64,000 nt of DNA from Hyphomonas sp. (lineage in GTDB: Bacteria; Pseudomonadota; Alphaproteobacteria; Caulobacterales; Hyphomonadaceae), in the NCBI GenBank assembly GCA_016124495.1, contig WGNP01000008.1:124001-188000 (forward strand), written 5' to 3'. The first letter of the stretch is position 1; each line of letters starts with the position of its first letter. The notes beneath the pieces were generated by a model that did not search any database, was not told where the DNA came from, and saw only the letters and a program-made list of their open reading frames with translations. Positions 63,085-64,000 of this stretch are shown here, one piece after another. The translations under genes were made by a program, and so were the position numbers.

Positions 63085-63300
63085 TCAGGCCGCGCGCGGT
63101 GTAAGTGTCTGCGATGTTGCTGCCGGCGCAAGAGCGAACCGGTCGATTTCCTCATCGACTGTATTCACGCTCGCGGACGCCTCTTTCGACAGGTAGCGGT
63201 GCTGCAGCTACCACTCATCGTTTGCCTCCAGGAGTGCGGCGCCGACGAGCCTAACGATCGAGGCCTCATTGGGGAGTGAGGGCATGACTGCCAACGGTTC
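63085..63300 (-). pseudogene. IS256-type transposase C-terminal remnant
   Basis: Translating minus from 63300 gives MPSLPNEASIVRLVGAALLE, ANDEW, a TAG stop (63210-63208), then LQHRYLSKEAS, and on to LTPRAA with TGA at 63087-63085. The PNEASI-RLVGA-LLE-NDEW-LQHRY order is the carboxyl end of IS256/Mutator-group transposases, where the stop position is Gln in relatives as I recall them. Upstream, RADVVGV appears in another frame (about 63312-63332), so the gene is frameshifted and lacks its catalytic domain. Confidence 0.7.
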
Positions 63301-63537
63301 GAAGGAATGCCCGAACGCCAACAACGTCGGCGCGGGCTACGTGCTGGCTGGCGGCGGCGCGAACGACGCCGGATCTCGGCTTTGACCTTTGGTAATCGCC
63401 GGGCGGCCTGCAACGCGCCGCGTGCCGGTTTCGAAGGGTAATCTTCAGGCGGCGTCCAGATTGCATCCGCAGAGGCGGCGCAGACGTAGACCCTTATATC
63501 GGGTAACCTGCCTCACCTGAGACTGATTTCGCAGAAG
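63301..63537. other. Degenerate 237-bp gap
   Basis: Apart from the frameshifted RADVVGV fragment on the minus strand near its lower end, nothing is recognised. It is probably remaining debris of the IS element plus the promoter of the next gene. Confidence 0.4.
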
Positions 63538-63957
63538 ATGACGATGATGCCTGAAACTGATCTGACGCCTGAGGGTAGATCCCGGGACGAAAAGTCCCCC
63601 GGCCGGAGCGGGCGATACCTGACAGTCTGGTATGATGGCGGCTGTCCGCTCTGCAGGCGCGAGATCGCTTTTTTTCAGCGCCTCGACAGGCGCGGAGCAA
63701 TAGGGTTCGAGGACGTGGGCCAGGTAGATGCCGCGTGTCCCCTGGACCGTGCAAAGTTACTCGCGCGGTTTCACGCGCAGGAAGCGGGACAGCCCCCGGT
63801 TTCAGGTGCCGCGGCCTTTGCCGCGATGTGGCGTGCAATCCCAATCCTTCGGCCAGTTGGCGAACTTGCCCGGATACCGCCTGTCCTCTGGGTGCTCGAG
63901 CGGGCCTATGTCTGCTTTCTCCGCCTCCGGCCAGGTTTGCAGAAACTGATGCGTTGA
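63538..63957 (+). CDS. DCC-family (DUF393) thiol-disulfide oxidoreductase-like protein
   Basis: A 139-residue protein. The DCC motif YDGGCPLCRREI places Cys36 and Cys39 in a thioredoxin-like redox pair. The C-terminal half has IPPVLWVLERAYVCFLRLRP (in part), common in the family. Redox role by family, substrate unknown. Three ATGs (63538, 63544, 63547) are close together; the first is given. Confidence 0.82.
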   Translation: MTMMPETDLTPEGRSRDEKSPGRSGRYLTVWYDGGCPLCRREIAFFQRLDRRGAIGFEDVGQVDAACPLDRAKLLARFHAQEAGQPPVSGAAAFAAMWRAIPILRPVGELARIPPVLWVLERAYVCFLRLRPGLQKLMR

Positions 63958-64000
63958 TTGCGCGTGTCCCGGCCTTGCGGGCAATTCCCGTGCGGGATTG

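Noticed and set aside
1-64000. Genome-wide reassignment of TAG
   Set aside because: Many intact genes in the window end with TAG at family-typical lengths, so TAG is a working stop codon.

Overview
This is a GC-rich, gene-dense alphaproteobacterial chromosome segment, most likely from the Caulobacterales/Hyphomonadaceae (dimorphic, Hyphomonas-like) lineage. The evidence is a full-length CckA cell-cycle hybrid kinase, FlbT and a FliM-type flagellar protein, an alphaproteobacterial DksA with a degenerate zinc finger, the conserved orders rmuC-def-fmt-truA and glnD-murJ-trpS...nfu...tsaB-rimI-fur, and a large TonB-dependent receptor. The genus is an inference. No rRNA, tRNA or CRISPR array was seen.

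Layout. 0-3.5 kb: an overlapping run of a membrane protein, a methyltransferase, a heme-type N-demethylase-like protein (DUF3445), a TerB/DUF533 protein and an EVE-domain protein. 3.5-11.2 kb: GmhB phosphatase, an MFS exporter diverging from a GNAT gene, a small membrane protein, a P-loop kinase, a crotonase, a CoxE-type VWA gene broken by one in-frame TAG, and its usual MoxR AAA+ partner. 11.5-21.5 kb: flagellar and cell-cycle region with flbT, a small overlapping gene, marC, a two-TM envelope protein, dksA with a strong terminator, a FliM-like gene, a yceI/DUF885 lipoprotein pair and cckA. 21.5-24.5 kb: an alpha/beta hydrolase, a LysR pseudogene and a nitronate monooxygenase. 24.6-30.5 kb: rmuC-def-fmt-(GNAT-SemiSWEET)-truA and an acyl-CoA dehydrogenase. 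30.7-44 kb: glnD-murJ-trpS, a PCuAC-like lipoprotein containing a G10 tract, a DUF2333-like protein, nfu, a RutE-like nitroreductase, tsaB and, 2.2 kb later, rimI, a dienelactone hydrolase and fur. Two opposite-strand genes (a CxxC membrane protein and a YegD-type Hsp70) separate tsaB from rimI. 44-50 kb: a PQQ-type sugar dehydrogenase, a TonB receptor with a LacI-type operator, and queC-queE-queD. 50-60 kb: MscS channel, pirin, recQ, a ClpP-like protease, a CBS-hybrid kinase, and a patatin-POTRA-barrel protein. 60-64 kb: a CHASE2-GGDEF(degenerate)-EAL protein, then a decaying stretch with a nested inverted repeat and an IS256-type transposase remnant, and a DCC thioredoxin-fold protein.

Themes. 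Housekeeping modules cover translation (def, fmt, truA, trpS, tsaB, rimI), envelope biogenesis (murJ), nitrogen sensing (glnD) and iron control (fur, nfu). They are interleaved with accessory insertions. The most notable signals are the otherwise intact VWA gene with a single TAG, two further in-frame TAG codons in decayed genes, the G10 tract, a QueD homologue lacking the canonical cysteine, several perfect palindromes in promoter regions, and repeated convergent gene pairs whose stop codons share the same 4 bp. No clearly new multi-gene system stands out. The best candidates for follow-up are the MoxR/VWA locus, the insertion between tsaB and rimI, and the methyltransferase/N-demethylase pair.
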